A stretch of 64,000 nucleotides of DNA. Origin: Diogma glabrata (Eukaryota; Arthropoda; Insecta; Diptera; Cylindrotomidae). Every line of letters begins with the position of its first letter. Position 1 is the stretch's first letter. Shown piece by piece: positions 63,069 through 64,000 of the stretch. The position numbers and the translations under genes are program-made. The notes under the pieces were generated by a model, which was not told the origin of the DNA, ran no database searches, and was given only the letters and a program-made list of their open reading frames with translations. Location: contig OY856187.1 of the NCBI GenBank assembly GCA_963693315.1, positions 392,783,984-392,847,983 of the forward strand, written 5' to 3'.

Positions 63069-64000
63069 CGCTGACGCACTATCGCGTCTATCAACAAATA
63101 ATAATACAGGAATAGAAATAAATATGATTAATTATTTTAATACGTCTGATGAAATCCCAATAGTGAAAATCGATATAGAGCGTGAAACACAATTAGACAA
63201 TAAATTAAAGGTTTTGTATAAATATTGTAAAGAAGGATGGCCTCTAAATATAAATAAAGAATGGAAACCATATTTTAAGTTAGCTAACGCGTTGTCGTGT
63301 GAAGACAATTGTTTATTTTATGAAAACCGTATAATAATACCGGATAAGTATAAAAATGAAATTTTGTCACTTTGCCATAAGGAGCATCTGGGTAGAGTCC
63401 GAATGAAAAGTTTAGCTAGGACACGTGTATGGTGGTTGGGAATAGATAACGATATAGACAATTTTGTAAAATCATGCGCGGAATGTAATTATCAACAAAA
63501 TTTTAGATCCGATTGTGCAACAAGTAACTGGAAGCCAGTTGACAATCCATTCGAAAGATTACATTTGGATTTTTTCCACTTTGGGAAATATACGTTTTTG
63601 TTATCTGTTGATAGTTGTAGTAGGTGGTTGGATATTTATTTAATGCAAAAAACTGACGCAAAGAGTGTAATAGGTAAATTAAAATTTCAATTTTCAATTT
63701 TTGGTTTACCAAAGGAAATTGTCACTGATAACGGTCCTCCTTTCTCCTCAAAAGATGTTCAGGCGTTTTGTCTAAGAAATAGTATCGAGTTAAAACATAG
63801 TCCTCCATATCACCCAAAATCTAAGGAAAAACTTATGCGAAAACTCGAATATTAAGATTGAAGATCAAATAATAAACCTTTTATTCAAATATAGAAATAC
63901 GCCAACAACTGTGACAGGAATCTCTCCAGCAGATAATTTATTTACATATAAACCTCCAACATTGTTGTCATTATTAAATACAAATAATAATACTACAGAA
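63025..64000 (+). pseudogene. Gypsy2 integrase, cut by window edge
   Basis: Open to 63855. HHCC (LCHKEHLG ... SCAEC), first Asp in LHLDFFHFG, second in IVTDNGPPFSS. A frameshift near 63825 falls where the Glu-containing segment should be (after YHPKS). The other frame continues with INLLFKYRNTPTTVTGISPA to the edge. Confidence 0.87.

Larger units (their letters stand above)
60667..64000 (+). mobile_element. Ty3/Gypsy retrotransposon Gypsy2, right end outside window
   Basis: Candidate LTR, leader, gag, zinc knuckle plus protease, part of RT, RNase H and integrase, running to the edge. Broken by a stop at 61180, frameshifts in A-runs (about 61336-61343 and 63050-63061) and near 63825, loss of the RT front, and a stop at 62439. 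Gag style (LRDKFVIGL, QRKLL) suggests a Mag-like clade, by inference. Confidence 0.9.

Overview
The window looks like a repeat-dominated, AT-rich arthropod (most likely insect) nuclear genome. The evidence is the mix of BEL/Pao, Ty3/Gypsy, Penelope-like, Tc1/mariner, hAT-like and Helitron/Helentron-like sequences, tRNA-Tyr and tRNA-Lys primer sites of eukaryotic type, long (TA)n microsatellites, and no bacterial gene organisation. I see no complete host gene. Nearly every long reading frame is a decayed transposon gene. The one possible host signal is a 38-codon frame at 25440 with a strong signal peptide, perhaps a first exon.

Layout. 1-5829: BEL/Pao element on the minus strand (BEL1), cut by the left edge, with a tRNA-Tyr primer-binding site and one almost continuous gag-pol frame broken by four stops and one frameshift. 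5905-7542: a tRNA-like repeat, a fragment of an uncharacterised protein and a nested hairpin. 7734-11660: a Helitron-like element carrying about eight copies of a ~305 bp satellite in a four-unit higher-order pattern, then diverged repeats. 12049-21171: a second BEL/Pao element (BEL2, plus strand) with gag, pol and an envelope-like gene carrying a furin-type site. 21172-25002: AT-rich, holding an 0.8 kb foldback. 25003-31844: two copies of an unclassified family with (TA)n tracts, one with a 5'-truncated Penelope-like element lying inside its (TA)n tract, plus a mariner-type MITE.

31935-44725: a Ty3/Gypsy element (minus strand) with 152 bp LTRs and a 5 bp target duplication. Its 5' LTR is split by an 8.1 kb DNA transposon with a TTA duplication, which holds a hAT-like element (8 bp duplication), which holds a Tc1/mariner (TA duplication): four nested insertions whose order can be read directly. 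The 8.1 kb element also contains a near-perfect 556 bp palindrome and a composite MITE.

45271-60320: three copies of a Helentron-like non-autonomous family (conserved ends, 11 bp subterminal inverted repeats, 3' hairpin, AT-rich internal repeats), a BEL primer-site relic, a GC-rich leader of a tRNA-Lys-primed LTR element, and a ~57 bp tandem array. 60667-64000: a second Ty3/Gypsy element (plus strand), broken by deletion and frameshifts and running off the right edge.

The retroelement genes would once have worked as Gag (particle), protease, reverse transcriptase/RNase H and integrase of each element, plus an envelope-like glycoprotein in BEL2. As they stand all carry disabling lesions.
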